Below, one piece after another: positions 9,202 through 24,200 of a DNA stretch of 64,000 nucleotides. The position numbers and the translations under genes are program-made. The notes beneath the pieces were generated by a model. It made no database searches and was not told the origin of the DNA. It saw only the letters and a program-made list of their open reading frames with translations. The DNA comes from Asterias amurensis (Eukaryota; Echinodermata; Asteroidea; Forcipulatida; Asteriidae), in contig NC_092648.1 of NCBI RefSeq assembly GCF_032118995.1, positions 19,930,450 through 19,994,449 of the forward strand. The letters are read 5' to 3'. The first letter of the stretch is position 1. Every line of letters starts with the position of its first letter.

Positions 9202-12200
9202 ATGAAAAACAATGGGTTCCTGAGTGAGGATGAAAACCTCAAATTGGTCGGTACTAGTCCATATGCAAGGCATCACAGCAGCGGGGGAGGCGAGGGTGAT
9301 GGTATGATGCTGGTGACAGCGAAGCAGCAGCCCTCTACTAGCGGCTCATCCACAACTTCTGAGAAGACGCCCCTGTATCGAGACCCTTCAGAAGCACAGA
9401 CAATGCTACCTGGCATGAGTCAAGCGTATAAGTCACTCATCACAAGCATTGGGGAGGATCCTGACAGACAAGGATTGAAGAAGACACCTGAGAGAGCTGC
9501 CAAGGCTTTGATGTTCTTCACCAAAGGGTATGAACAGAAAATTCAAGGTTAGCCAAACAGTTGTTTTCCCTCTTTTTTTTCAGGAAAATTAATTGGTAAG
9601 ACGGAGTCACACTGCAGCGAAAACAATTGCGTTAACGACACAAAGAGAACGCATTCTTTTGGTTGAATTGCTCAACGCAGAATACGCTCCCGCTCATTCA
9701 ACCAATAGAATGCGTTCTCGCTTTTGTTATCACTGCAGTGTGACTCTGCCTTAACAGTAGCAGGCCTGTTTGCTTCGTTTTTGAAAGGGCAAGGTCACCA
9801 AGACATTTTCTCCTTGGTAAAGGGCACTCTAAGAGGAAATTTTTGTAAATTTTTGATATGAGCATTTCAAGGGCACCAAGGCAATGACCAAGGGGCACGG
9901 AGGCAATTGCCGATGTTGCCTGTAAAGTATCAGGCCTGCAGTAGGCCTTTAAAAACAAAAACCTCTAAAAGTTTTTATTTATTTTTTGTACATTTTTTCT
10001 TCTTCTCAAAACCCCCCCAAAAAGGAAAACATAAAAAGAAGATATAAGTTGGTGTACCTTTATTGAAAGTGCAATCAGGATTTTTTATGTGTTAGTGTAT
10101 GGGGGGGGGGGGGGAAGGGCAACGTCTATGAAGAGTCTGGTGACTTACCAGGGAACAAAGGCAAGTGAGTTGTAATAAAGTTCAATGCTAAAAATAGTTA
10201 GTGGCCTGACCTGACGTTTCTCCCCAGCAGAGTCTTCCTCGAAAGCTGAATGACAACACAACAAACATAAACAGGTTTCCAACCAAGTGTAACATAAGCC
10301 AGGCATGCAACTTTTCCTCGGATCAGCTACTTCCCTCTTTTTTTTTAACTACAGTTTTACCATTCAAAATTGGCAACAAAAAGCTATACAAAATCATTTA
10401 CATTTTGTAATTTCCTGATAAGCAGTGACGTGGAAATACATGAATAGAGAGAGAGAGTAATTCTTACCTTGATTAAGACAAGGAGGTTTTGCCAGCATGC
10501 AGTAGTGTATAGAGTGATTTACATACATTATCACCAAGACTAACTGGTTTACTACATACATACGTAGGATCCTTCCCCACACTTAACCAGCATTCTCCCT
10601 TATCAGTGGTCTGCTGGCCAAATGCCAGTTAAAACACATGAGGACCAGTCAAATCTCACCTTAACTGGGCCCAATTTCATACAGGATGCTAAGCATAAAA
10701 GATTTGCTAGCATGAAATTTCTTCCCTTGATAAAAACAGGATTACCAACCAAATCTTCATTTGTTGCATATTGCTCGTTAGGCTACTGGTATTCAGCTGT
10801 TATTTTCTGAAAATTATGTGGAAATTTGTTTGGCAATCCTGTTTTTTTATCAAATGTTTGTGCTTACATGTGTAGCAGCTCTATGAAATTGGGCCCTGGT
10901 CCTGCTTGCTAGTCACTGAAAAAGTTAAGCTGAACTCCAATAAGAGTGAACTTCTAGGATCCTTCCACACTCTAGGCCTATTATAACAAAATTCAACACT
11001 ATTTTGGTAACTTAAAAAACACCAAAACTATTGAACACTGATAATGAAAGTGAAAGACACTGCACTGGAGTCGGACACTATTGGTAAATGTCAAAGATTA
11101 GTCTTTTCAATTGGTTAAACACAAATGTATCTCAACACATGCATGAAATAACAAACCTGTGAAAATTGGAAGAATAAACACCCTTTTCACACAAAGTTGT
11201 GTGCTTTCAGATGCTTGATTACGAGTCCTCAAAATCTAGTTCTGAGGTCCTGAAATCAATTTTGTGGAAAATTACTTCTTTCTCTAAAGTTATGTTACTT
11301 CAGCCGTTTCTCACAATGTTTTATACTTTCAACGGAAACCAGTCATCTCACCCCCCGGCAAAGTTGCCCCCTGCAAAGTCGCCCCCTAGCAAGCTCGCCC
11401 CCTCCGTGTACAAACTCGCCCCCTCACAATGTCTCCCCTACAAAGTCGCCCCCGACACGGTCGCCCCCCGACACAGTCGCCCCCCAACAAAGTTGCTTGG
11501 TTTATGAACAAGAGTTAGCAACAGTGTGAAGATTATGCCATGTCCAAAACGGCGACTTCGGCAACAACTAGCTACAAGCTAGATGTGCGTTTCGGCAACG
11601 GCTAGCTACAAGCTAGATGTGCGCCTGTCAAACTTTGTGTTGAAGTATAGGCAGATGCGCGCGGTGTCGCCGTTCGGGACTCGGCATTAAAGATACTATG
11701 TCAGATTTTTTGCCGATTTGACCCAAAAATTTTGATATAAAATTCAATAGGTATTTAGATAGGGGCCGAGAAAGTTACGAGCTTTCATTTGAGCCATTGC
11801 TCAAAAAAGTCTGTCAATTAATTAGTAGCAGTGAAATAAAGTGCTCAAAATTTGTTTTTGTTGGGATCCGACAATATATCACGTGACCAATTCTTATATG
11901 TTTTATAAGAAACGTTTAAAATTTTTGTCAATGTCATGGTTCCTGACCATTAAAAGTAAAAGTTAAACTTTTTTTCGTTAGAGCGGGTGATACTCTTTGA
12001 AATACCATTCACTCAAAAAAATCTATTTTTTAATGTTTGGGGCCAAAAATCTGACATAGCTTCTTTAATATAATTCCTGAATATTTATTTGAAGTAATGC
12101 TAACTGTATTTGTGTTCCTGTATCCGTTCTGACCTGTTATCGTTGGGCGGTCTTGTGCGTCATTGCGCACGATGTAAACAACCCTTAGATACAAAATTAC

Positions 12201-15200
12201 TGTGTCAAGGGCCTATTACAGTGATGGGATAATAAGAAGGGCTATCCCATTTGTTTTAGTTAAATAAGATACAAAGTTACTTTTTCAAGGGCCTAATTCA
12301 TATGATGGGATAATAAGAAGGGCTACATTTGTTTTAATTAAATAACTGCAACCCCAACCCCCAACCCCCTAAAGCAATTAAAAAATAATAAAAACGTTTG
12401 TATAGAGGTTCAGTGAAAACAAAAATTAATACAAAATATTTTAACTATTATTTATCCACCCACTCCATATATAAAAACAATAAAAAATTCCCCTTCAAAA
12501 AACTTGAAACAATAGCCAAAAATGCATAGGGGGTGACTGTGTCGGGGGCGACATTGTGAGGGGGCGAGTTTGTACACCGAGGGGGCGAGCTTGCTAGGAG
12601 GCGACTTTGTAGGGGGCGACTTTGCAGGGGGCGAGATGACTGGCATTCCTATTACTCGATACCAAGTAAGATTTTGTGCTAATAATTATTTTGAGTAATT
12701 ACCAAAAGTGTCCTGTGCCTCTAAACCCCAAAACTGAGCAAGTCCTGCAATGGTTTGTTATGATGGCTTGTCACTTTGAAAACTTATCCTAAAAGTTAAG
12801 CAAGTATAAAAAATATTTTGTATTTATTTCAGGTATTGTAAAAAACTGTTGGTTGTCCAGTGAATAGGGTTATCAGGTTAGTCAGAATTTCGTTTACAAG
12901 ACCAGAGTTTAATTGAGAAAAAAAAAACCTACATAGCTGAAGGTCAACAATACATTTGTCCAAAAACACCGGACTCCATTCGTGAGTCCCAATGCTAAAA
13001 TCCTTGGCCTTTGGCCCGCAGTCCAGTGTACATTAAGTAGTGTACATTTTAAGCCCTGGTAGTGTAGCGTAATGTTGTATTAAAATAATACCCAAAATGA
13101 AGTGGGGGAAAAAAAACTAAGCTACACAATGTGAGCTCATAGTAGAGATTATCTAGTAACTCAGGCCCTGCTTCGTGTTAAATGTGTACAATGTAAGTGT
13201 GTATCACTATACTGCACAACACACATTGAATGCAGAATCTAACAAGTGTGCTTCCTTAGAAGTATAGGTTCAATCTCCATCTTAAAGGCAGTGGTATTGG
13301 TAATTACTCAAAATAGTTATTAGCCTAAAGCCTTACTTGGTAACAAGAGCTGGTGGTAGAATAAAACATTGTGAGAAACGGTTCCCTCTGAAATAAGGTA
13401 GTTTTCGAGAAAACAGTAACTTTCCACGAATTTGATTTTGAGACCTCAGAATAAGATTTTGGTCTCGAAATCAAGCATCTGAAAGCACACAACTTCGTGT
13501 GATACGGGTGTTTGTTCTTTCATTATTATCTTGCAACTTCAACAACCAGTTGAGCTAAAATTTCCACAGGTTTGTTATTTTATGCATATTTGCTGAGATA
13601 CACCAAGTGAGAAGAATGGTCTTTGACAATTACCAATAGTGTCCCAGGCCTGATACTTCACGGAGGCAACAAAGGCGATTGCCTCCGTGTCCCCTGGTCA
13701 TTGCCTTGGTGCCCTTGAAATGCTCCAGTGCAAATTTGCAATTTCATCATAGGGTGCCCTTTACCAAGAAGAAAATGCCTTGGTGCCCTTGCCCTTTCAA
13801 AAACGAAGCATACAGGCCTGGTGTCCAGTGTCTTTAACCAACATGTTCTCACCTTGTTATTGGAATTAATCATGGGAAAATTGCTCTAATAAATGACCCT
13901 TCCTCAAAACAATGACCTATGATCGTATACCGTATTGATTTTGAATCAATAGTATTTATTTATTGAATTATTTTGGAGCCAGGGAGTCTGTGTTGATTGT
14001 TCTGTGTTGAGATTAAAAAAAGATCAGCTGGCCAAATTTCATAAAGCTGCTTCAGCCCAAAATAATGCTTTAAACAAAAACTCTGTTTTAACCAGAAAAT
14101 TAGAAAGAAACAGTCACAGGACGTGTTAGAGGTGGCATTTTGGCTGGTCCAACTTTTTACAGTACATTTGTACGTAAGCACAATTTTTTTTGCCAAGCTA
14201 TTTTGGTGTCCTGCTTATTTTTGCGAAGTTGCTACGCATAATTCTCTCGGCTTAAAAGCAGCTACTTAGAAATTGGTCGGCAGATGTGTTCAACTGATCC
14301 ATGGATTTAAAATTTGAACGGTCTTAACTCAGAAATCACAAAGTAGGGTTTGGACATTTCTTTGCTTCAACACAGGAATTAGACCCTGCACTGAGTTACA
14401 ATGTAACAGAGTAACCTTTCTCCTTCTCTTTTTGCAGTTTATCGCCATGAAGAAACTTGTAAAATATTTTTAAATTAAACTCTGAAATTGAGAAAGGATT
14501 AAGGAACAAATGAGAACCCCCCCCCACAAAAAAAATAAAACAATAAAATAAATAAATAAATAAATAGGCCGTAATAAATTAAAAATTTGGCATATTCTTT
14601 GGACACTTGCTCAAATAACTTCAGTCCAGATACATGTTTTTGTGTGTACAAGTATTTCACTCAATCCTGTGTCAGAGATATTATTTGGAAATGATCAAGG
14701 TTTTAACAAATCTGCATTGAAGTAAAAACAATTAAAGGAACACATTGCCTTAGATCGGTCGAGTTGGTCGTTGAAAACCGTTTAAAACCGTTTGTTATAA
14801 AATGCATGGTTACAAAGATGTTTTAAAAGTAGAATAAAATGATCCACACAAATTTGCCTCGAAATTGCGTGGTTTTCCTTATACAGTCAACAATTTGACT
14901 CCCATAAATGGCCGACCGTGTTAGTCGACGAGGTAAAAGGAAAACCATGCAATTTCAAGTGATACTTGTGCGGATCATTATATTCTACTTCTAAAACATC
15001 TTTCTACTCATACATGTAGGCCCCCCTATGCATTTTATAACAAATGGTTACAAACGCTTTTCAAAGACCAACCCAACCAATCCAAGCCAACGTGTTCATT
15101 AAAGAAGGAAATCCTCTATGCGATGTTGTGCCCAAGTGCCTGACGTAAAGAAAGATTTCTACTTTGAGGCTCAGCAATCTGTTGATGAAATTCAGCATGC

Positions 15201-18200
15201 GTCAACTTTGACATTTTCACCATATCCCATGAACAATCAATATATGCTTGAGGACGTCTTGAAATTGCTCTCATTTGACAGAAAACGGTGCCGGGTAAAT
15301 AACAAGTAATTAAAAACACTGATTAAAAAAAAAAGGAAAAAAAAAAAAAGCAAACTAATTGCGAACCTTTCCCAACCTCTGTTATCAGAATCTGTCCTCG
15401 TTAAAAAAAAAGATGTAATAAAAATACCTGCTTTGCATAGAGTGATTGGGTCCAGTTTGGATGACATAAACGATTGTTTGCAGTCGTCGTCACACATTTC
15501 GGTGTGTTTTAAGGACTGATTGGAGTCTTAAGCAGAGGTGTACAAGGATATTTGTACACTTGATGGAACTGTGACAAAATCAACAAAAGAGTGATTTGAA
15601 TTTTAATATGTTCTGCGATTGAATGGGAATGATGACGGTGGTGTGCTGTATTTGTTTAGGTTTTTTTTATATGGTGTACAAATATACAATGCATGTTTAA
15701 ATTCAAAAGGGATTTTTATAAGTCATTTGTTTCAGCTAAGTTATAGAAACAAACTCAGTACAATGTAGCTGCAAATGTTTACTGGGCCAGAAATGTTTAA
15801 ATGTACTTGTACAATACAAGACCAGAGTGGGAAAAAAATGTCCTGACATCATGCATTTAAATGCACAAGTGTCATCTGTTTGTGTGGGTTAACATGTAGA
15901 TTGCTAGTATACTTTATTTTCAATAGATATTAAAGGTATTTTGCTGACTTTTGAAAGCACACAATACTATACAGCAAGAGTGTCCCTTTCTTTCGTTATT
16001 TTCTTGCAACTTTAATGATCGATTGAGCCCAAAGTTTGACAGGTTTGTTATTTTATGTGTATGTCGAGATACACAAAGTGAGGACACTGTTCTTTGACAT
16101 TACCAAAAGTTCATCCTGCCTTTAAACAAGATATAGTCCGGGAGCCCAGCAGGGTTTATTGAAAATATAGAGTGCAAAAGGTTTGAGGTGTGGGATGTGC
16201 AGGGCCCCCCCGTGGGAAACTTAAAATGTGAATTCTTAAGCTGATGAGTCTACTTTGTACCGCGTTGACCCACATGCACTGCATATAATTACACCATCAC
16301 TCCAAAGTAGTGTACTATGCTTTAACAAAAAGCGTCAGTGGTAAATATTGAAAAAATACAAATGCAAATAAATGTTGCTTTTCTGTCATTCTGTGTTAAT
16401 ATTTAAACTTTTCAGCGGCATACAGTAAGTGCTTTGAAAACGATGAGTTTACTTTGTTAAGAATTGCCCTATTTCGTACTGTATGGGTGTGGAATACACT
16501 CCAAAGTACAGTCCCAAGTATCCCAGTCGAGATAAATTTTCCTTCCCCAAACATCACAAGAGGATCTGAAGTGCAATGTTACAAAAAGAGTCTGTTTGCC
16601 ACTGGGTGGTTTCATCAGTAATATAGTTTCTGCACGAACTCGAAACATGGCGCTAAAGTTCCCTGCACTGTGATTCAAGTAGCCAGGATTGTGCCCATAG
16701 GTCTGAAAAAAAACTCGTCAAGTAATACCATGAAATTGGGCCTGCCAACCCTCTGGGTGGACAGACTGCATTTTGGAAAGTTTTTCTGAAGCTGAATCTG
16801 ATTGAATACTGTATCAGCTTACTGTCAAGTTGGCCAAAAAGGAACCCAGATTCCAATTGTGTAAAGTTATGTGTTGTTTTCTTTTTCTTGAAGCAAGAAC
16901 TCATTTCAGCAGGGCACCAGTTGAAATAGTGTGAACTTAATTTAATTTTGGCTGGTTACAGTACATGTATTGTGTTATAATGCTGTACATAATTTATTAA
17001 TTTTTTTGCCATGTGTAATTGCATTATACTGCCGTACTATAGCATTAATGTTAATCGGACTAACTGGGCTTTAAGTCCTCAATCTTACATAAAGTCGTTT
17101 TTATGGGCTTAGTAAAAATTAATGCATTGTAATTCCCAGCATCCTACAATTGCTAATTAGTATCCACTGTGCTTTGATCTGAGACATAGCTAATGATAAG
17201 AAGTATTGAAAGAACACAGTCAAAAGGCGGTTCAATTTACTACATGGCCCCATAACATTCACAGTTTGGAAACCTGGCATCATGCCTGAAACTTCAGCAC
17301 TGATGGCCCAATAATTAAATTCTGTGGACACTATTGGTAATTACTCAAAATAAATATTAGCATATTAAACCTTTCCTGGTAACGAGTAACGGGGAGAGGT
17401 TGATAGTATAAAACATTGTGAGAAACAGCTCCCTCTGAAGTAATGTAGTTTGAGCTCAAGTTTCCACAGGTTTGTTATTTTATGCATAAATGTTGAGATA
17501 CACCAACTGTGGAGATTAGTTTGACAATTACCAATAGTGTCTTTAAGTATGAATAAGCAAGTACATCAAAATGTAGATTTAGTAAGCCCAACAAAAGTTA
17601 GACGTATGATAATGGCATAGGAAGGTTTTCGGTAACACCTTGTAATGGTAATCTCTAAATGAGTTAAGGGTGGTTCTGAAAAGAACCATTGGTTTAACTC
17701 ATTGCGATCAGTATGCTCTGATTGTCTTCTGATAATGGTCATGATAATGGTTATGAAAACACACCTGTGAGGTGTTTACTGACTCAGTGTGGTGCATTGG
17801 GGTGAATTGAGTTGTATGCCGAGTGTAAAACAATTTGACTAAAAATGAACAAATTGATGAATTTTTATGGATCCAGCAAAGTGTGAGATTCTCTTAATTT
17901 ACATTGGATGTGTACATATGAAATGATTAAATTTGCACTTGGTCTCTTGTTCGAAAAGGCATCTATTTGCAATGTACACAAAGTTCAAGAGGGGTTGGGG
18001 TGGGGTGGGGGGGGGGGGGCGAGAGCTGAGTTTGTGTGGATGTTTGAACAAGAGGCAATTGTCTGATGTTGGGAGGGAGATTCTTGAAGGTCTCCTCATT
18101 TATTAATACGGGAATTGTTTGTTTTGAATAAGAACTGAATGTTACATTTCCAGTTATTTCTTTTGAACTGCCCACAATTTAGAAGGAAATTTTTTTTTTT

Positions 18201-21200
18201 ATATTTTTGACTATTCTGAATGCCGGCCCTTTACATGTGAACGTAGTTTTATGCATTTTAAGTTATAGTGCTGGTACATAGTGCAGTGCTGTTCAAGTAG
18301 TTGTGAAACCGAGCGAGTGACTGCAACTCATTAACTCTGTAATTAGACGGGTCTTTTATTGTGTGTACAAGACTACAATGTAGCATTTGGCGGTTATTGA
18401 CTCGTACAGGATATTTCATATCCTGGATTCAATCAAGCCTATTGAAGGATGAGGTTTAATTAGAAGACAGGGGCGTAGAACAAGCTACGTACAATGCAGA
18501 CGTCGCCATGTGTCAAAGAGGAAAAAAACATAAGCAGAAGTACAAACAAAATCTTTTTCAACGTCGACCAATTCTAGACTGCTTGTAAGTCTTAAAAGGA
18601 AAACAGTTTTAAAATTGCCTTTATATGCAATATTAAGGCATGTTATTCTTCCTACTTTGGGTGGTCAGTATCAACTGTGTTTTTTTCGTTTTGGTGGGCG
18701 AAATGACACAAAATTGATCAGGTCTCAAAAAAGTATTTTTTTCTTTATTATATCCATACGACATACAACGCCATAGTTGCTCGAAAAACCAAGTGGGCAC
18801 GTGCAAACTCATATATGCTAGGTCGCCCATTGTTTGTGTAAGGTATGTGGGTGATTACGAGATGTGGGTGATTACGAGGTGTCGTTAAACGGCCGCGGTA
18901 CCACGGGTTTGGCTTTTGAAGTCCCTTAGTTCGAACTCCTTCTCTTCCTTCCTCCATGGTTCTACCATGTACACTACTGTAATTCGTAATCTATGGTTAC
19001 GTACTTTATTTCCATTTAACCCGCTACACTGTACTATGCTATAATCATACACTAGATCTGCAACTGATTGCAAAAAAAGAAGGGTAACAAATGAGAAGAT
19101 AAATGTGTCGTGCATAGTAAACTGAAGGAAAACAGCTTCTACTGGTTGCTTTGTTAAGGGACACTTGTCTATAATATGTCAAGTGCATTGCAAACTATAG
19201 TTGTGGGTCACCAAAAACAAGCAAACTCCCCCACCAGGCCATCCCTTTGGCCGCTCGCTCGATACCAGGCAGATGTGTTGGTCTATTTTAGGTTGGCAGT
19301 TGTGTTCTACCTAGTATCAGATATCAATTGAGGAGGCTCAACAGGTTGCTGGAAATTGACTGGCTGTGACGAGGATATTGATCGTGGGGGATAAAAGAGA
19401 GACTTGCACAGATTGCTGTATAGCCAACAGGCTCGAAAGAGAGAGCTAGTATGTGGCTTGTGCGTTTGTTGCTTCATTCACACGCACAAAAATATATCAA
19501 AGGCTTGGGTCTTCCCCTCAGGGGTGAATGAAGCTGCTTCTTCCCTGCCCACTCAAACAGAAAACCACAACCCAAAACGATTAGAGGGGAAAAAGAGGCA
19601 TGAAAGGCATAAAATGGCAACATATTTTATAACTTTAGGCATGTATTAGGGGAATATAAAATCTCAGCCATACAAGTGTATTTGCCAATGCCAGGGACAT
19701 GGGAGTGCTTCCAACTGATCTTCCCAACTATGAGGGATGCTAGACATGAATGGGCAAATCTCAACATGATTCCGACTTCGGTCGACTGGAGAGTGAGACA
19801 ATTAGAGAGAAGGGATACTAATTTTGTTCAAGGTTTTGCCCAGAACTGAAAACGACGTTGTGTCCAAACTGCTCGATTAGACTGTTATATTTAATTGATA
19901 TGAGGTTTACAAGGCTTTCACAATACTTCTTAAAACATAAATTTACAAACATCCCTTTTAGCACTAATTTTACATATCATAGTGATTTTAACATGTTTGC
20001 TATTTTTTGGGGATCTCTGTTAAAAATAACAAGTGTCCTAGGTTATTATTTTATCAAATCGTAAACAACAAGGAAAATTGACTTAGTAAATTTGTATATG
20101 ATTTTGAGTTGAACAAAGAAGATTTACTAGAGTGGGGTTTGAACCAACGACCTCTGGATTATCGTGCAAGTGCTCCACCAATTGAGCTTTAAATCAAGGC
20201 CTATGTGGGCACACTTCCTCTCCTGGTTATTATTAAACATAGCTTTCACACAATTGGATTTTTATTGGATTTTGAACATCGATGTGATTTTAGTCAAGCT
20301 CTTTTGTTAAGAATTGTCTTGTATGAAAGGGCATTACATTGTAGAACCCATGAGGGCCCAATTTCATAAAGCCTGTAAGCACAAAAACTTGCTAAGCACA
20401 TAATACTATTGTTTAGCAGAAACAGTTTACCAGCCCAAATTACCTTAAGTTTGCTTTGTTGTGGCCGGTGCCTGACTCAATTTTTGCTTTGCAAAGAAAT
20501 TTGTCATGCAGGATTTTCTGCCTTTAAAAAAGCTTTATGAATTTGAGCCCAGGAACCAGCTGCCCTCATCCTCTTTTACCAGCACCATCTGTTCGCAGTT
20601 TTCAAAAGAAACCCTTGGTGCTGGGTGTTTTCCTTAGTTTGACTCCAGACTAATCATCTTTTGAATTTTAATTGGCATGTGCGTATGACTTATAAACATC
20701 CCTTTTCTTCTCACCATTCACCATCTGCACAAATGCTACTGAAATTACTCAAACTCAAGATAACTTGTGTTAATCAGAGTTCATCTTTTTGGTCAATTTA
20801 GGTATATATAGGTATTGTCATAATAAGAGTATTTATTATTATTATTGAAAATCATTCCGTGTAATAATAATAGTATTGATGCTTATTATTGAAAAAAACT
20901 ATTCCATGTTACATACATAGTGCTGTACTATGCATTTCTTTCATGAGTTTCGCATTTTTTATTAGTGAACAGTGTATTGCGTTGTCAAGTTAGATACATT
21001 CCGTTGAATGAAGATTTCAGGCATTTCACATTGAGCAAATTTTCAAACTAAAAGTATCCTGGATTTGGTTGCACAAAGAACTAAGATTGATCTTAAGATG
21101 CATCAAGTTTGACGTCTCAATACAGTTTGTCAACCTATTTTTCTAAGATGTATTTTAGTACTTAGTGACATGAAGCCCTGCTGGCACAACCAGCCACAAT

Positions 21201-24200
21201 GCTAGATTAGAACCGATTCGTTAAAGAACATTAATACAATTAATTGAGGCGTTCAGCCATGTTGTCTCCTCAGGTTCTGTGTATCTATTGTGGTTAGTAA
21301 TCACAACAGAATAATAGACTTTGTTAGTGTACTCATTATGACGATGTGGACCAAGTTGACAATAGAAACATAAACAGGCGTCAGATGGTTGAGGCATGAG
21401 TGACTATTTGGCTGGTATAATCTAATCAACACAACAATAGAATGTACCGCTTGCTGAAACTGAAAATGAATAAATTTGAATGATGAGTCTTTTCTATGAA
21501 ATCAAATATTCTTAGTAGATTGTAATGGTAAACAAAATTCTTAAAAATAATAAAAAATACCTATAGCAATTTGTTGTCAATATAATTTTGTTAGTTGTAT
21601 TATATACAAATAATAATGACACTAAAACAAAATTAAGACTTAGGACCAGGGTGCTTAATTTTTTAGAAGTCCCATTTGTAAATCATGACTGAAAAAAGAG
21701 CTTTCTTTCTTCATTTAAAAAAAAGGCAAGACGTTGAACGTGTTTTATTTATTTGGCCTCAAGGGCTTATTGTTAAGACGACTAAGAAAGTATCTTTGTT
21801 GCAGTGTCTTCCTGCCTCCACTTCTCATCTGTCACTCACAGAAATACACAATGGACTTATTGAATAATCCACCTTTGTTTGTATTCTCCCACTCCCTCTT
21901 CCACAGATGTGATCAATGATGCAATATTTGATGAAGATCACGACGAGATGGTAGTGGTTAAAGATATCGAGATGTTCTCGTTGTGTGAGCATCATCTCGT
22001 TCCTTTTATCGGCAAGGTAAGATACTCTACATTATAAGTTATCACACAAGCGCGAGTGGAATACGGAAAAATATAGCGCTTCTGCGTCCCATATCCAACG
22101 AGGCCGAAAGCCGAGTTGGATATGGGACGTGGACGCGCTATATTTTCCGTATTTCCACGAGCGCGCGTGTGATAACGTATTTATCTTCAAGCAAACTTGG
22201 CGCGTGACATAGAACACACCAGACGCATGGTAGTGATATTAGCCGTGCAATATAGGTTTTTATCACCACTCCATTCTGCCAATCTGATTGGAGGATTAGC
22301 GTGTACTTGAAGATAAACATACATACAACAGAGCATTTGTAAAGCGCCTTTTCATCGAGATCAATAATTTAAGATAATTTAAGACTTGTTAGTAATTTGT
22401 TTAAGTACCTATATTATTATTATTATTATAATTGGTTTCCATATTAGTTTCCCATAAAGACTTAATTGGTAAATTTTAAATGCTTTGTAGTATTGCTATT
22501 TTAACTGCTGCCATACATACATAAGTTTGACTTAAATTTTCACTGACAATAATGTTTCCTTACCTTCCCCTTTTCAGGTTTCAATTGGATACCTTCCAAA
22601 TAAACGTCTTTTAGGACTCAGTAAACTAGCAAGGTAAGATTTCTTGATTTGAATATTGACCCTTTCTTAGAAGACACCAGTATTTTATCTCTCGCTATAC
22701 CAGGAGCATGTCATGCATATTCATTACCAGAACTGGGCGTAATAAAAAAACTATAAAAAAAAACTGGGCGTACGGAAGGGCCCTTGTGGGATCTTTTAAA
22801 CAATGGAGCAATGGACTCATCTAATGTTTTTATTTGGACCCCGCCATAGAGAACTTCTTTAGAAAAGGGACTAAACAGACAACAAAGGCAGGACCCCGCA
22901 GACCTGAAACAATTGTTACAAAAATTGCAGTGATGGATGGACGTAGCAGTGGCCAGAGGGTCGTCTGGGTGTCTTCTGAACACCCTATTTTAAATTTTTA
23001 TGTCTTGTTTTATCTGTCATACAAAATCAAAATCTAATGTGAAAGAACCACTTTATAGACACCAGGTTTTTGTTTCCAGCAAATTTAAACACCCTTGTTT
23101 TTACCAAATTCTGTCTAAAACTTTGGCGATGGATGGCACTATGGGCTAATGTATCCTACATGTGTCAAAAAAAATCCCAATTGAAAAGCACTATGACAGT
23201 GGCAATTTTGATATACAGAAGGAAAAAATTGCGACAACCCCCTGATGATTTACAGGCTAGGGTTAGGGTTAAGATTAGGTTTAGACAACTCTATTTTTCT
23301 ACAGCCATATGTTCTGAAAATTCCCCCCCCCCCTTGATGCTAGGGTTAGGGCTAGGGTTAGGGTTAAGATTAGGAAAATACACAGGGGGTGTCTGAAGAA
23401 TCTGAGGGTGTCAAAACATAGTATTTTTTCTAGACTAGAGTTGATTTTAAGCAAGGGATGTTTCTACTGTCATCATTATTGTTTCTATTTTCCCTTTACT
23501 TTTGAGAACTGATTTTTGGCATGAGGTATCCCTCATTTCTCAGTACCAAATCATTGATTTTGTTCATCTACTGGCAGCATGTTCAGGCATGTCTTTCTTC
23601 CTACTTCAGTCTGAATTTCCGAAATGTTTGCCCTTTGGAAAAAATCAGAAAACATTTGCCCTTGTTGTACTTGATAAAATGCAAACTTCCCACTTTCTGT
23701 TTTCATGAACCTAATATCATGCCTGTTTTTGCAGATTTTCCTCATTTAAACATGCCCGTCACATTTGTCAACTTGAAGAGTTATTTCAGATTTACCAAAT
23801 GAAACATTAATCCTCTGAATTGTCTAAAAGGTCACCTTACAGCTCCCCTCCCCCCCCCCCAAAAAAAGGGGACAAAAACAAGAAGAAAAAAACCCAAAAC
23901 AACATGAGCAATCAATTTTGAGGAATCTTACGTCAGTATAAGACATTTGTCAGGGAGAAAGCATTCATTAAATAACCTCAAGTCATGTCACTACATTCCT
24001 TCAGGCCTTATACTTTAAGGAGGCATCGAAGGCGATTGCATCAATGCCCCCTGGTAATGCCTTGGTGCCCTTGAAATGCTACAGTAGAAAGTTTACAATA
24101 GGGTGCCCTTTGTCAGGAGGAAAATATCCTTACCCTTTTAAAAATGAAGAATACAGGCCTATCCCTTTTTGTACATATTACAATGCCCTGTTGCCACGGT

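Larger units (their letters stand above)
11339..12643. mobile_element. 1.3-kb DNA element with GTCGCCCC-repeat inverted ends
   Basis: The left end CCAGTCATCTCACCCC and the right end GGGGGCGAGATGACTGG are inverted. Each extends about 110-150 bp as a run of 7-9 units of the type AAGTCGCCCCCT, collinear between the two ends and including GTGTACAAACTCGCCCCCT. The middle holds two further MITEs (11537-11687 and 11690-12069) and a duplicated 80-bp segment. No transposase frame is present. I do not recognise the superfamily. Confidence 0.75.
11052..12724 (-). mobile_element. R1 element split by a 1.3-kb insertion
   Basis: The R1 sequence runs in reverse from 11052 to about 11338, stops inside the phrase TCACAATGTTTTATACTTTC, and resumes at about 12644 with TATTACTCGATACCAAGTAA. 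The intervening DNA is the GTCGCCCC-ended element. The exact target duplication is unclear. Confidence 0.75.

Noticed and set aside
20120-20205. Candidate tRNA gene on the - strand
   Set aside because: A and B boxes are present but the acceptor and anticodon stems do not pair and a diverged sister copy exists at 3610-3770, so it is a SINE head.
22834-23037. 67-codon frame [17 protein letters not shown]...
   Set aside because: It lies in GCH1 intron 3, has no recognisable domain, and its surroundings look like repeat DNA.
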